From positions 1 through 57,692 of the forward strand of contig NZ_FOIC01000018.1 of the NCBI RefSeq assembly GCF_900111485.1: DNA of 57,692 nt. Direction: 5' to 3'. Position 1 is the first letter of the stretch. Every line of letters begins with the position of its first letter. Under the pieces are notes generated by a model. It had not been told where the DNA came from. It searched no databases and saw only the letters and a program-made list of their open reading frames with translations. Made by a program: the position numbers and the translations under genes. Below, in pieces: positions 35,394 through 44,270 of this stretch. Source of the DNA: Natrinema hispanicum (GTDB taxonomy: Archaea > Halobacteriota > Halobacteria > Halobacteriales > Natrialbaceae).

Positions 35394-36005
35394 ATGGATT
35401 ACGAATCGAGTCTCGACCGTGCGATGGAGGACGTCCCCGATATCGGGGGCGACGAAGAGCGACTTCAGATCCCCGATCCAGAGACACAGAAAGACGGCGC
35501 GTTCACACGCGTGAAGAACTTGGACGAGATCGCCGACGTGCTCTCGCGGGAGACCGAACACCTCCACCGGTTCATCCAGCGCGAAATGGGAACCAGCGGC
35601 AAACTCGAGAACGGCCGCGGCCGGTACAACGGGACCTTCTCCCAGAAGGACTTCGACGCGGCGATCGACGCCTACGTCGACGAGTACGTCCTCTGTTCGG
35701 AGTGTGGGCTGCCGGACACCCGCCTCGTACGCGAAGACCGCACACCGATGCTGCGCTGTGACGCCTGTGGGGCGTTCCGCCCGGTCACCAAACGGTCGAC
35801 CAGCAGCCAGCAGCAACAACAGCAGGATGCCGTCGAGGAGGGCAAGACCTACACGGTTGAAATCACTGGCACCGGCCGTAAGGGCGACGGTGTCGCCGAG
35901 AAGGGCAACTACACGATCTTCGTTCCCGGTGCCGACGAGGGCGACGTCGTCGACATCTACATCAAGAACATTTCGGGCAACCTGGCGTTCGCCCGCCTCG
36001 ACTGA
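35394..36005 (+). CDS. eif2b: Translation initiation factor aIF2-beta with TRAM domain
   Basis: Beta subunit of the factor that brings initiator tRNA to the ribosome. The N-terminal helix and central alpha-beta core are typical (FTRVKNLDEIADVLSRETEHLHRFIQ...). The zinc ribbon is CSEC...RCDACGAFRPV. After a Ser/Gln-rich linker (SSQQQQQQ) there is a TRAM domain (YTVEITGTGRKGDGVAEKGN, DVVDIYIKNI), which haloarchaeal aIF2-beta carries as an extra RNA-binding module. At 203 residues it is longer than the usual 135-140, explained by the TRAM. It has no clear operon partner. Confidence 0.9.
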   Translation: MDYESSLDRAMEDVPDIGGDEERLQIPDPETQKDGAFTRVKNLDEIADVLSRETEHLHRFIQREMGTSGKLENGRGRYNGTFSQKDFDAAIDAYVDEYVLCSECGLPDTRLVREDRTPMLRCDACGAFRPVTKRSTSSQQQQQQDAVEEGKTYTVEITGTGRKGDGVAEKGNYTIFVPGADEGDVVDIYIKNISGNLAFARLD

Positions 36006-36126
36006 AGCGAATTGCGCTGCCGAGTGAGTGGCGGATCGACCGCGCTTCGAATCGTTCTCGCCGACGCTGTCGCGCCGTCGCCCGCGGACCGCGAAATTAA
36101 AGTCAGCTTGTCCTAGTCACACTACC

Positions 36127-36759
36127 GTGGGAGTATCGTTCGACCTCTTCGGGACGCTCGTGACCGCCGATCGACCGGCCGACCCGGCCGCAGCCGTCGC
36201 AACGGAACTCGAGAACCGCGACGTCGCGGTCCCCAACGACTGGGCCGACGCCTACGCCGAAGCCCACGTCGACGCACCCGACGGCGCGGAAGTACCGCTG
36301 CCGGCACACGTCTCGCGTGCACTCGCGAGCCGCGGTGTCGACTACAATCACAACGCGGCGAGACGCGCGGTCGTCGCGGCGTTCGATCCGACCGTCGAGA
36401 CCAGACCGGGTGCGCTCGAGGCGGTTGACGCCGCTCGAGAGCACGGGCCAGTCGCGATCTGTTCGAACTGTAGCGTCCCCGAACTGGTCGGCCGGACGCT
36501 CGTCCGCTCGGATTTCGCGCGCGACGACTTCGATGCGATCGTCACGAGCGTCGGCTGTGGCTGGCGCAAGCCTGCCCCCAAGATCTTCGAACTGACAGCC
36601 GAGGAACTCGGCGTCGTCCCCGATGAGTTGATCCACGTCGGTGACGAGCCCCAGGCAGACGGCGGAATCGAAGCCGTTGGGGGAACGGCGCTGCTCCTCG
36701 AGGACACCTCACTCACGGACGTGCCGACGCGGCTGGCGACGCTTGCAGCGCAGTCATGA
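36127..36759 (+). CDS. HAD phosphatase heading the cobalamin operon
   Basis: A 210-residue HAD hydrolase. Motif I is SFDLFGTLVT, motif II the ICSNCSVPEL segment, motif III lysine lies in GWRKPAPKIFE, and motif IV is HVGDEPQADGG. The catalytic Asp in DLFGT is present. It is read from a GTG at 36127; the open frame before it (to 36028) is Arg/Ser-rich. It ends 40 bases before cbiB. Haloarchaea lack an obvious CobC-type phosphatase; a HAD in this place could remove phosphate from alpha-ribazole phosphate or from adenosylcobalamin phosphate. That is an inference from position. Confidence 0.7.
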   Translation: MGVSFDLFGTLVTADRPADPAAAVATELENRDVAVPNDWADAYAEAHVDAPDGAEVPLPAHVSRALASRGVDYNHNAARRAVVAAFDPTVETRPGALEAVDAAREHGPVAICSNCSVPELVGRTLVRSDFARDDFDAIVTSVGCGWRKPAPKIFELTAEELGVVPDELIHVGDEPQADGGIEAVGGTALLLEDTSLTDVPTRLATLAAQS

Positions 36760-36799
36760 GCATGCGAACACCGGCTGGCGGTGTGGCGGTGATGCCGTC

Positions 36800-37765
36800 G
36801 TGCTGACGGCGCTTGCGGTTATCGGGCTGGCGGTCAGCCTGGATCTGCTCGTCGGCGAACCGCCGACCCCCGCCCATCCGGTGGCGTGGTTCGGCCGACT
36901 CGTTGGCGCGCTCGACCGAGAGTGGACCGTGACCGAACGTGGCCAGCGACTGGCCGGCGTCGGCATCGCTGCACTCGCCCCGCTCGTCCCCGCCGCCGTC
37001 GCCGGTGGGGCCGTTCTCGCCGCGACGGCAGTTCATCCGCTGGCCGGCGGCATCGTCGCCGCCGTCGTCCTTTTTCTGACGATCAGCATCCGCTCGCTGC
37101 TCGAGCTGACCCAAACTGTCGTCGCGGCCACTGACGGCGACCTCGCGGACGCTCGCACGCAGGTCCGGGGATTGGTCGGCCGGGACGCGTCGACGCTATC
37201 GGCCGGCGAACTTCGGAGCGCCGCCGTCGAAAGCGCTGCCGAGAACCTCGCCGACGGGCTGGTCGCGACGGTACTCCCGTTTGCCGTCCTCGCACCGGCC
37301 TCGCTACCGGCTGCCGCGGCGATTGCCGCGTGGGTCAAAGGCATCAACACGCTCGATTCGATGCTCGGCTACCCCTCGAAACCGGTCGGCACCGCGAGCG
37401 CGCGTCTGGACGATCTGGTGATGTTCCTCCCTGCCCGAGTCGCGGCGGTCGCGATCGCCATCGCCGCGGCCGATCCGCTTGCGCTTGCCCGTGCTCGAGC
37501 ATGGGCGCAGGTGCCGCCGTCGCCCAACTCCGGCTGGCCGATGGCGACGCTCGCCTGTGTGCTGGCGATCCGCCTCGAGAAGCCGGGCGTCTACGTCCTC
37601 AACTCCGACGCCGACCTGCCGACGCTGGCCGACGGCGAGCGAGGCGTCTCGCTCGTTGGCCGGGCGGCCGGCGTTTCGATCGTCATCGCTACCGGCTTCG
37701 TCGTGTTCGTGTCGACGGGGCTGGGACTCGAGTCGAGTCCGCTCGTGGAGGTGTTTCTGACATAG
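36800..37765 (+). CDS. cbiB: Adenosylcobinamide-phosphate synthase CbiB
   Basis: Membrane enzyme that attaches the aminopropanol (phosphate) side chain to adenosylcobyric acid. The 321 residues include the signature early motif LDLLVGEPPTPAHPVAWFGRLV and late motif INTLDSMLGYPSK...ARLDDLVMFLPAR. Four or five hydrophobic spans are visible. The GTG at 36800 is preferred because it lies right before the first conserved span. It is separated from the next gene cobS by only one base, so they are translated together. Confidence 0.93.
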   Translation: MLTALAVIGLAVSLDLLVGEPPTPAHPVAWFGRLVGALDREWTVTERGQRLAGVGIAALAPLVPAAVAGGAVLAATAVHPLAGGIVAAVVLFLTISIRSLLELTQTVVAATDGDLADARTQVRGLVGRDASTLSAGELRSAAVESAAENLADGLVATVLPFAVLAPASLPAAAAIAAWVKGINTLDSMLGYPSKPVGTASARLDDLVMFLPARVAAVAIAIAAADPLALARARAWAQVPPSPNSGWPMATLACVLAIRLEKPGVYVLNSDADLPTLADGERGVSLVGRAAGVSIVIATGFVVFVSTGLGLESSPLVEVFLT

Positions 37766-37766
37766 T

Positions 37767-38525
37767 ATGATCGGCCGTTGGCTCGGGGCCGTCCGCGGGG
37801 CACTCGGCTTTCTCACACGGCTTCCGGTCGGCTTCCGAGACGGTGATTGGGATGCGTTCCGGGCGACGCCGGCGGCGTTCCCGATCGTTGGGCTCGTCGC
37901 TGGCGCGCTGGCGGCGGTTCCGCTACTCGCTACGGAGACGCTTACAGCCCCGACCGTCGCGCTTGGCTACCTGCTTTCGGTGTACGCTGTGATGGGGATC
38001 CATCATCTCGATGGCGTCGCGGATCTGGGTGATGCGCTGGTCGTCCACGGCGGTCAGGAGCGCCGCCGTGAGGTGCTCAAAGACACCACGACCGGCGTCG
38101 GCGCACTGCTGTCGGTGTCAATCACCGTCGCTGCGCTGGCGCTTGGCGGTCTCGGGCTGGCGGGCCTCCCTGTTCGCGCGGCGATTGCCATCGCGGTTGG
38201 TGCCGAAGTCGGGACGAAACTCGGGATGGCCGCGCTGGCCTGTTTCGGCACCGCAGTCACCGAGGGCATGGGGAAGCAGTTCACCGACGGAGCCACCGCC
38301 AGGTCGTTCCTCGCGCCCGCAGCGATCGCCGTCGCGACGGTTGTCGTCCCGCAGCCATCGCTTGGTGCAGTCGCTCTCTGTGGGGCCGTCGCTGGCGTTG
38401 GCCTCCCCTGGTACTGGGCGAACCGCCAGCTCGGGGGGATCAACGGCGATATTTTCGGTGCAGCCAACGAGATCGGCCGCATTGCCGGGATCCATCTGGG
38501 GGTGATCGCATGGACGCTCTCGTGA
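37767..38525 (+). CDS. cobS: Cobalamin synthase CobS (adenosylcobinamide-GDP ribazoletransferase)
   Basis: Joins alpha-ribazole (phosphate) to adenosylcobinamide-GDP, the last condensation in B12 assembly. The 252-residue membrane protein opens with ALGFLTRLPVGF and shows the diagnostic HHLDGVADLGDALVVHG segment that binds metal. Six or seven hydrophobic spans follow. It overlaps the start of cobY by 16 bases. Together with cbiB it would form the membrane complex of the nucleotide-loop branch. Confidence 0.95.
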   Translation: MIGRWLGAVRGALGFLTRLPVGFRDGDWDAFRATPAAFPIVGLVAGALAAVPLLATETLTAPTVALGYLLSVYAVMGIHHLDGVADLGDALVVHGGQERRREVLKDTTTGVGALLSVSITVAALALGGLGLAGLPVRAAIAIAVGAEVGTKLGMAALACFGTAVTEGMGKQFTDGATARSFLAPAAIAVATVVVPQPSLGAVALCGAVAGVGLPWYWANRQLGGINGDIFGAANEIGRIAGIHLGVIAWTLS

Positions 38526-39109
38526 TGTGTGGCGGGAAAGGGACGCGCCTCGAGAGTGCCCACGAGAAACCCCTTCACCCGATCGCCGGGACGCCGATGG
38601 TCGATCGAGTCCTGTCGGGCCTTGCAGCCAGTCGACTCGAGACGATTTATGCCGCCGTCTCACCGAACGCACCGGAGACGCGAGCGCATCTCGAGGCGGT
38701 CGGCAGCGTGACGACGGTTGAGACGGCCGGTGAGGGCTACGTGGCCGATTTGATGAGTCTCCTCGAGCGACCCGCCCTCTCACCGCCGCTGCTCACTGTT
38801 GCTGCGGATCTCCCGTTGCTCGAGGCCCCCGTTATCGATCGCGTGCTCGCGGCCCACGGCGATAGCGACGCCTCGCGGACCGTCTGTGTCCCCGTCGCGC
38901 TCAAGCGCCGGCTCGGCGTCAGCATCGACACGCGACTCGAGTCAGCGGACCACCTCGCGCCGACCGGGGTCAACGTCGTCGGCACTGCATCCGATTCCAC
39001 ATCCATGATCGACGTACACTACGACGCGCGACTTGCAATGAACGTGAACCGGCTCGAAGACGCTCGTCTCGCGGCTGATCGGCTGTCCCGGTCGGCGGAG
39101 GGCCGCTAG
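38510..39109 (+). CDS. cobY: Adenosylcobinamide-phosphate guanylyltransferase CobY
   Basis: Archaeal enzyme that turns adenosylcobinamide phosphate into the GDP form, in place of bacterial CobU. The 199 residues show the nucleotidyltransferase signature MCGGKGTRLES at 7-17 followed by HEKPLHPIAGTPMVDRVL, and the acidic LLTVAADLPLLE motif near 100. It overlaps cobS by 16 bases and cobT follows directly (stop at 39109, ATG at 39110). Confidence 0.95.
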   Translation: MDALVMCGGKGTRLESAHEKPLHPIAGTPMVDRVLSGLAASRLETIYAAVSPNAPETRAHLEAVGSVTTVETAGEGYVADLMSLLERPALSPPLLTVAADLPLLEAPVIDRVLAAHGDSDASRTVCVPVALKRRLGVSIDTRLESADHLAPTGVNVVGTASDSTSMIDVHYDARLAMNVNRLEDARLAADRLSRSAEGR

Positions 39110-40123
39110 ATGCGGGTCCTCCTCGCCGCCGGAACGACCGAGACGGCGCTGATCGACGGCATCAGTGCTGCCGGGGCCGCCTCCGAGCTGATGGCGCATA
39201 CGCCCTCGGCGGACGTCGAAATCCTCACCTACGGCGAACCGACCGTGTCGCCGGTGACGCCGGTAAGTCCGACCGGCTGTCCGACGCCTGCGGCCGTGAC
39301 CCGCGCAGTCCGAGAAGTCGTCGGCTTCGACCTGTCCGTGATCGATGCGGGACTTGCCAAGTCGACGGCCGCGCCGACGGTCGACCTTGGCGTTCAGCCG
39401 GGCGTCGACGTCCGTGAGTCGGCAGCCGTCCCCGACGCGAACGCCACGTTCGACCGCGCCTACGACTACGGCGCGAGCCTGCCGGACGACGAGGTCATGA
39501 TCGGCGAGACGGTCCCCGGCGGGACGACCACTGCACTCGGCGTCCTCACCGCGCTCGGCGAGCCAGCCGCCGTCTCCTCGTCGCTGCCCGAGAACCCGAT
39601 CGAGCGCAAGCGTCAGGTCGTCGACGAGGCGCTGGCCGAAAGCGACCTCGAAGCCGGCGACTGCAACAGCGCGCCAGTCGAGGCCATCGAAGCCGTCGGC
39701 GACCCCGTCCAGCCGACAGTGACCGGAATTGCAGCCGGCGCGCTCGAGTCAGGGACCGACGTGACGCTGGCCGGTGGCACCCAGATGGTGGCCGTCGCGG
39801 CCCTGTTGCGCCATGCCGGGGTCGACGCGGACCTATCGATCGCGACCACCTCATTCGTCGCCGACGAGCAGGGTGACCGACTCGCCGAGACCTGCGACCG
39901 CCTCAACTGTGAGCTTACTGTGACCGATCCCGGCTTCGACGAGAGCGACCACGTCGCCATGGAACGCTACTGCGCCGGCGAAGCCAAGGAAGGCGTCGGG
40001 ATGGGCGGCGCGCTCTCGATGGTTCCCGACGGCCAGATGAGCGAGGTCAGAGACCGACTCGAGACAGTCTGTGACCGGCTGGGCATCGAAAACGACGCCG
40101 CAGAGGGAAACAGTGGACCCTGA
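39110..40123 (+). CDS. cobT: CobT-family phosphoribosyltransferase
   Basis: Member of the archaeal CobT-like group (TIGR00303 type) that makes alpha-ribazole phosphate from nicotinate mononucleotide and a lower-ligand base. Family marks include MIGETVPGGTTTALGVL near 135 and TLAGGTQMVAVAALLRH near 225, with glycine-rich phosphate-binding turns, and VIDAGLAKSTAAPT near 85. The length of 337 fits. The archaeal lower-ligand base may differ from dimethylbenzimidazole. It overlaps the cobD start by 11 bases. Confidence 0.85.
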   Translation: MRVLLAAGTTETALIDGISAAGAASELMAHTPSADVEILTYGEPTVSPVTPVSPTGCPTPAAVTRAVREVVGFDLSVIDAGLAKSTAAPTVDLGVQPGVDVRESAAVPDANATFDRAYDYGASLPDDEVMIGETVPGGTTTALGVLTALGEPAAVSSSLPENPIERKRQVVDEALAESDLEAGDCNSAPVEAIEAVGDPVQPTVTGIAAGALESGTDVTLAGGTQMVAVAALLRHAGVDADLSIATTSFVADEQGDRLAETCDRLNCELTVTDPGFDESDHVAMERYCAGEAKEGVGMGGALSMVPDGQMSEVRDRLETVCDRLGIENDAAEGNSGP

Positions 40124-41177
40124 CGCGATCCGCGCCGGCTCGCGGGTGCCCCATGGCGGCGAACCCGACCGCGACGTGCTGGACTTCTCGGCGAACACCA
40201 ACCCTCGGACGCCAGACGGGGTCGGGGACGTGTATACCGCCGCACTCGAGGAATCACGGCGCTATCCGGACGACGACTATCTCGAGTACCGGGCGGCGGC
40301 AGCGTCGTTCGTCGGCTGCGAGCCCGAGCAGGTGATCCCGACGCCCGGTGGACTCGCCGCGATCCGGCTGGCAATGGAGCAGGCGCTCGAGCCCGGCGAC
40401 GAGGCGCTGGTGCCCTACCCGAGTTTCGGCGAGTACGCCCGCGAAGTCCGGCTGCAGGGGGCGACGCCGCGATTCGTTCGCTACGACGAACTACACGAAC
40501 TCGGCCCCTCAGTGCTCGAGCCATGTGCGCTTGCGATAGTCTGTACGCCGAACAACCCGACTGGCGACGCAATCGCGCCGGACGCACTCGAGACGCTCGT
40601 CGATCGGTGTGGGGCCGCCGACACGACCCTGCTGGTCGACGAGGCGTTTCTCGGTTTCACCGACCGGCCATCCGCGGCCGAACTGGGCCGTGACCACGTT
40701 ATTGTCGCCCGTTCGCTGACCAAACTGTTCGGCCTGCCGGGACTCCGCGCGGGCTTTGCCGTTGCACGCGGTGAGCGGCGGGATGCGCTTGCGACCGCCC
40801 GCCGTGCGTGGTCGCTCGGGACGCCGGCCGCTCGCGTCGGCGCACACTGTCTCCGACAGGACGAGTTCGTCCGCGAGACCCGCGAGCACGTCGAACGTGA
40901 GCGCGAGCGGATGTGCGAGGCGCTCGAGCAACGATTCGACGTCCACGACTCGGATGCACCTTATCTCCTCTGTGACGTCGGTGACCGCGACGTGGCGACG
41001 GTGATCGCCGACGCACGAGCGGCTGGCGTGGCGATCCGGGACGCGACGACGTTCCGCGCGCTCGATTCACACGTTCGTGTCGCGGTCAAGGATCGTGCGG
41101 CCAACGACCGACTGCTGGGCGCGTTGGGCGTCGGCGACGCTGACGAGGGGACAGTCGAACCCCACGAAGATGACTGA
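40113..41177 (+). CDS. cobD: Threonine-phosphate decarboxylase CobD (PLP)
   Basis: PLP enzyme that decarboxylates threonine phosphate to give aminopropanol phosphate for the B12 side chain. The PLP lysine is in VARSLTKLFGLPGLRAGFAV (near residue 205). LVDEAFLGF carries the conserved Asp for the pyridine ring. The FSANTNPRTPDG start is typical of CobD/HisC-type enzymes. I use the GTG at 40113 inside the cobT end. It is placed next to cbiB, cobS, cobY and cbiZ, which separates it from HisC. It overlaps cbiZ by 8 bases. Confidence 0.87.
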   Translation: MDPDAIRAGSRVPHGGEPDRDVLDFSANTNPRTPDGVGDVYTAALEESRRYPDDDYLEYRAAAASFVGCEPEQVIPTPGGLAAIRLAMEQALEPGDEALVPYPSFGEYAREVRLQGATPRFVRYDELHELGPSVLEPCALAIVCTPNNPTGDAIAPDALETLVDRCGAADTTLLVDEAFLGFTDRPSAAELGRDHVIVARSLTKLFGLPGLRAGFAVARGERRDALATARRAWSLGTPAARVGAHCLRQDEFVRETREHVERERERMCEALEQRFDVHDSDAPYLLCDVGDRDVATVIADARAAGVAIRDATTFRALDSHVRVAVKDRAANDRLLGALGVGDADEGTVEPHEDD

Positions 41178-41964
41178 CGCTGAGTCAGCCTACCGCGCGA
41201 TCCGACGGGACGGCGTCTTGCAGGTCAGCCGACCGAAGACGGAATGGCTGTCGACCGGTTGGAACGGCGGCCGCTGTACGGCTGACTGCGTGTACAACGT
41301 CTCTGTCCCCGATGAGTGGGAGCGAACCGATCTCGGTTCGTACGTCGACGAACGCCTCGAGCGTGCGGGATTCGAACCAACAGCCGCGGACGCAACCGGG
41401 CCAGCGCTGCTGACCGGCGTGGACATCGACGACGCTCGCGGTGCGCGCTGTGGCCCCGTTACGGCCTACGCAACTGCCGGGGTGTCGAACCCTGCCGCGT
41501 TGCCAATGGAGTCCGGGGCCGACACTGGTTCGGATGAGACCGTAGGTGACGACGTGGTGTCCGACCTCAAGCCCGGCCGCGGCACCGTTAACGTCATCGT
41601 CGGGACGACGCGGGCGCTCGCACCCGGCGCGCTGGCGAACCTGATCGCAGTCGTCGCGGAGGCGAAGGCAACGACACTGCTCGCCGAAACCGGCTTTCCG
41701 GGGACGACCACGGACGCGGTCGTCGTCGGCCACGACCCGGCTGGCCCGCCCGCTGACTTTTCGGGCAGCGGGACCGAGGTCGGCGCGGCGACGCGTGCCT
41801 GTGTGCGGGACGCGCTTCGGGAAGCGCTGCGTGTCCATTACACTGACAGCGACGTTACCTGTCCGGACTCGGTTTCGGACGCAGTCTACGGCGTGTCGAC
41901 TGATACTCGAGCCGAGGTCTTCTGCCCACCAGCCGCGGACGAAGCGGTCGAACCGGAGTCTTAA
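41170..41964 (+). CDS. cbiZ: Adenosylcobinamide amidohydrolase CbiZ
   Basis: Salvage enzyme that opens adenosylcobinamide (and some corrinoids) to adenosylcobyric acid so that CbiB can reuse it. The 264-residue chain shows LSTGWNGGRCTADCVYNVSVP near residue 30, GPALLTGVDIDDARGARCGPVTAYATAGVSNPA near 80 and RGTVNVIVGTTRALAPGALAN near 140, all family signatures. The ATG at 41170 overlaps the cobD end by 8 bases. It marks this operon as a corrinoid-salvage cluster as well as the final assembly steps. Confidence 0.93.
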   Translation: MTDAESAYRAIRRDGVLQVSRPKTEWLSTGWNGGRCTADCVYNVSVPDEWERTDLGSYVDERLERAGFEPTAADATGPALLTGVDIDDARGARCGPVTAYATAGVSNPAALPMESGADTGSDETVGDDVVSDLKPGRGTVNVIVGTTRALAPGALANLIAVVAEAKATTLLAETGFPGTTTDAVVVGHDPAGPPADFSGSGTEVGAATRACVRDALREALRVHYTDSDVTCPDSVSDAVYGVSTDTRAEVFCPPAADEAVEPES

Positions 41965-41990
41965 CCCATCCTACCACCTACCCCTTTCCG

Positions 41991-42413
41991 ATGGTAGGAG
42001 ACGACGATCCGACAGCGATCCGCTCACTTGCGCTGTCGCCAGCAGACGCCACCGACGCCTACGTCTACAGTCAGGAAAATCCCGGGGAGGCCGTCCTCCG
42101 CGCGACGCCGCCGTTTCACGGCCGAATGCGCGCCCGGATTCATGTCTATCACGTCGACGACACCGAACTGACCGGCGCGGTCCACGTCTCGCCCGCTGCA
42201 CTCATCGCAGACGACATCGTCGCCGACTATCCCGACCTCGAGTCCGCACTCGCCGACGCGGATGCCGACCCGGACACGGCCGACGAAATTCGCGAACGTC
42301 ACGCTGAGGCCGTCGAGAAGTGGCAACAGCGCGCCCGCGAGTCGATCGTCGACAGCGTCACGCTCGAGACCCCCGACGGCCCCCACCGCGTCGCGGTCAA
42401 GACGCTCGGCTAG
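41991..42413 (+). CDS. Conserved haloarchaeal hypothetical (DUF8009-like)
   Basis: A 140-residue acidic protein with no membrane segment. Readable parts are AIRSLALSPADATDAYVYSQEN, a beta pair (ATPPFHGRMRARIHVY) and a helical end (DPDTADEIRERHAEAVEKWQQRARESIVDS). I believe a family of this layout is catalogued as DUF8009, but cannot confirm it. It begins 26 bases after cbiZ and could be read through from the cobalamin operon, though no functional link is evident. Confidence 0.65.
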   Translation: MVGDDDPTAIRSLALSPADATDAYVYSQENPGEAVLRATPPFHGRMRARIHVYHVDDTELTGAVHVSPAALIADDIVADYPDLESALADADADPDTADEIRERHAEAVEKWQQRARESIVDSVTLETPDGPHRVAVKTLG

Positions 42414-42470
42414 AACTCGAGCCAAAGCCAAACCGGTATCACTAATTCTCCGGACTCGAGAGCGCCGATA

Positions 42471-43232
42471 ATGAAACTCGCGCGGATCGCGACGGACGAT
42501 GGACCGGTCGCCGGACGATACGAGGACGGCGTCGTACACACGGACGACGGCGTTTACGAGGTGGGAACGGACGCGGATTTCCTGCCGCCCTGCGAACCCT
42601 CGGCACTGTACTGCATCGGACGGAACTTCGCGGCGACAATCGACCAGATGGAGTACGAACGGCCCGACGAACCCGACTTCTTCATCAAGCCGCCGGCGTC
42701 GCTCGTCGGTCACGGGGACCCGATTCCGTATCCCTCGTTCAGTGACGAGGTGACCTACGCCGGCGAACTCGCAGCCGTGATCGACGAGCCCTGTCGGAAT
42801 CTCTCCGAAGACGAGGTTCCCGAGGTCGTCCGTGGCTACACGATCATGAACGACATGGATGCGCTCGACCAAGGCGGGCGCACGCCCCGGAAGGCGTTCG
42901 ACGCCTCCGGCCCGCTCGGCCCGTGGATCGAGACCGCCGTCGATCCGACCGGGATCGACATGTACACCGACGTGGCCGGCGAGCGCCGTCAAGAGGCCAA
43001 CACCGAACTCATGCTGTTCGACCCCTACGAGATCATCTCGCATCTCTCCCAACGCGTCACCTTCCGCCCCGGCGACGTGGTTTCGTTCGGCAGTCCCGCC
43101 AACCCTGGCCTCGTCGAACCCGGCGACACAGTCGAGATCACTTACGAGGGCGTCGGCACGCTCCGGAATACCGTCGTGGACTCGAGCGAGCGCGAACGGC
43201 TGGCGCTCGAGGGCGAGCTGGGTCAGCCGTAG
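42471..43232 (+). CDS. Fumarylacetoacetate-hydrolase family protein
   Basis: A 253-residue FAH-fold enzyme. Family signs in order are YCIGRNFAATIDQMEYERP, FFIKPPASLVGHGDPI, EVTYAGELAAVIDEPCRNL with the metal-binding acids, VRGYTIMNDMDALD, FDASGPLGPWIETAVDP and FRPGDVVSFGSPANPG. The metal ligands of the E-x-E/D type look intact. Members hydrolyse C-C bonds in acylpyruvates or decarboxylate oxaloacetate; the substrate cannot be told. The usual FAH C-terminus (VEITYEGVGTLRNTVV) is complete. It probably has its own promoter in the 57-base spacer. Confidence 0.85.
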   Translation: MKLARIATDDGPVAGRYEDGVVHTDDGVYEVGTDADFLPPCEPSALYCIGRNFAATIDQMEYERPDEPDFFIKPPASLVGHGDPIPYPSFSDEVTYAGELAAVIDEPCRNLSEDEVPEVVRGYTIMNDMDALDQGGRTPRKAFDASGPLGPWIETAVDPTGIDMYTDVAGERRQEANTELMLFDPYEIISHLSQRVTFRPGDVVSFGSPANPGLVEPGDTVEITYEGVGTLRNTVVDSSERERLALEGELGQP

Positions 43233-43305
43233 CGGCTCGGCTGTTCCGGACGTCTTTGTGACATACTAGAAAATATTTACTTGTTATATACTACGAGATG
43301 TAAGT

Positions 43306-43479
43306 ATGCGCAACGTTGTTCGAGGAATCGGATCGATCGGTATCAGTTTCTATCTCGGTTTCGGTATCGGATTCGTAGCCAGTCCAGATCCAACGGGGAC
43401 GATGCCGGTTCTCATTGGATTGCTGTCCACTGTCGTCGTAACACCGGTTCTGTACTACAGCATCGGGAAACTGATGTGA
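43306..43479 (+). CDS. 57-residue two-span membrane protein
   Basis: A short ORF from ATG to TGA. Two hydrophobic segments can be seen: IGSIGISFYLGFGIGFVA (about residues 8-25) and MPVLIGLLSTVVVTPVLYYSIG (33-54), linked by SPDPTGT. A positive start (MRNVVR) and short tail point to a hairpin membrane protein. An AT-rich, TATA-like stretch (aaaatatttacttgttatata, 43270-43290) precedes it, with the core about 20-25 bases before the ATG. Function unknown; short haloarchaeal membrane proteins of this sort are common. Confidence 0.6.
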   Translation: MRNVVRGIGSIGISFYLGFGIGFVASPDPTGTMPVLIGLLSTVVVTPVLYYSIGKLM

Positions 43480-43637
43480 ACGCACCTCTGTTTTTGCGCA
43501 CTCTGTTGAGTACGTTTCCTGTACTGAACGGCTGGCGGATCGTCTAGCGAGACTGCGCGATTCGTTCGATAAAGGCCAACACCAACCCAAACCGACGTGT
43601 AGAAAGGCACTTGGCGACGACCACCTTCCCACGACAC

Positions 43638-44150
43638 GTGAGCGCTGACGCCCCGCGACGCGTCGAAGTCCACCCCGGCCGCGAGGTCGTCGTCGAGTTC
43701 GACCCTGATCTCACTTTCGAGTGTGTCGACGACTGCACGTGGTGTTGTCACCACGGCGTGTTGCTGTACGACCGGGACCTCCTCGAGTTAGCCCAGCGAG
43801 CAAACCTCGCCGAGACCACGACGGAGTTCCGCGGCGAGAAGTTCGTCACCCGCGAGGGCAAAGACCGCGACGCCCACGTCGCTGAGGACGGCTGTGCCTG
43901 TGCCTTTCTCCGCGAGGACGGTCTCTGTACGCTGCATCTCGAGGAAGACTGGAAACCGACCCGGTGTTCGGTCTTTCCGCTGGGAGTCTGGCTCGAGGAC
44001 GGCGACCTCCACGTCGACATCCGGGAGTCGGCCCACGACCACTGTGAGGGCTTGAACGTCAGTGAACGGCGGGTCATCGACAATCTCGAGGCGTTCTTGC
44101 CCGAACTGCTCTGGGACCTCGAGAATCCCGATTCGGATCGCGAACTGTGA
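43638..44150 (+). CDS. YkgJ-type cysteine-cluster protein
   Basis: A 170-residue protein with the cysteine pattern of the YkgJ (UPF0153) family, thought to bind an FeS or zinc cluster. Its cysteines are in ECVDDCTWCCHHG, then CACAFLREDGLCTLH and RCSVFPLG, which is the family hallmark. A His/Cys end (AHDHCEGLNVS) may complete the cluster. I choose the GTG at 43638; the TTG at 43611 would add nine codons. Function is not established in the family. Its neighbours give no clue. Confidence 0.8.
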   Translation: MSADAPRRVEVHPGREVVVEFDPDLTFECVDDCTWCCHHGVLLYDRDLLELAQRANLAETTTEFRGEKFVTREGKDRDAHVAEDGCACAFLREDGLCTLHLEEDWKPTRCSVFPLGVWLEDGDLHVDIRESAHDHCEGLNVSERRVIDNLEAFLPELLWDLENPDSDREL

Positions 44151-44270
44151 GTTTTGTGAACGGTCAGTACAGAAGGTTCTTGAGAAAATAGCGCCACGCA
44201 GCGGTATGGCTGGCACAGGTATTGTCGTGCGCTCATCGACGGTTGGGCCTCCGAGAGGGCGTGATAACTC

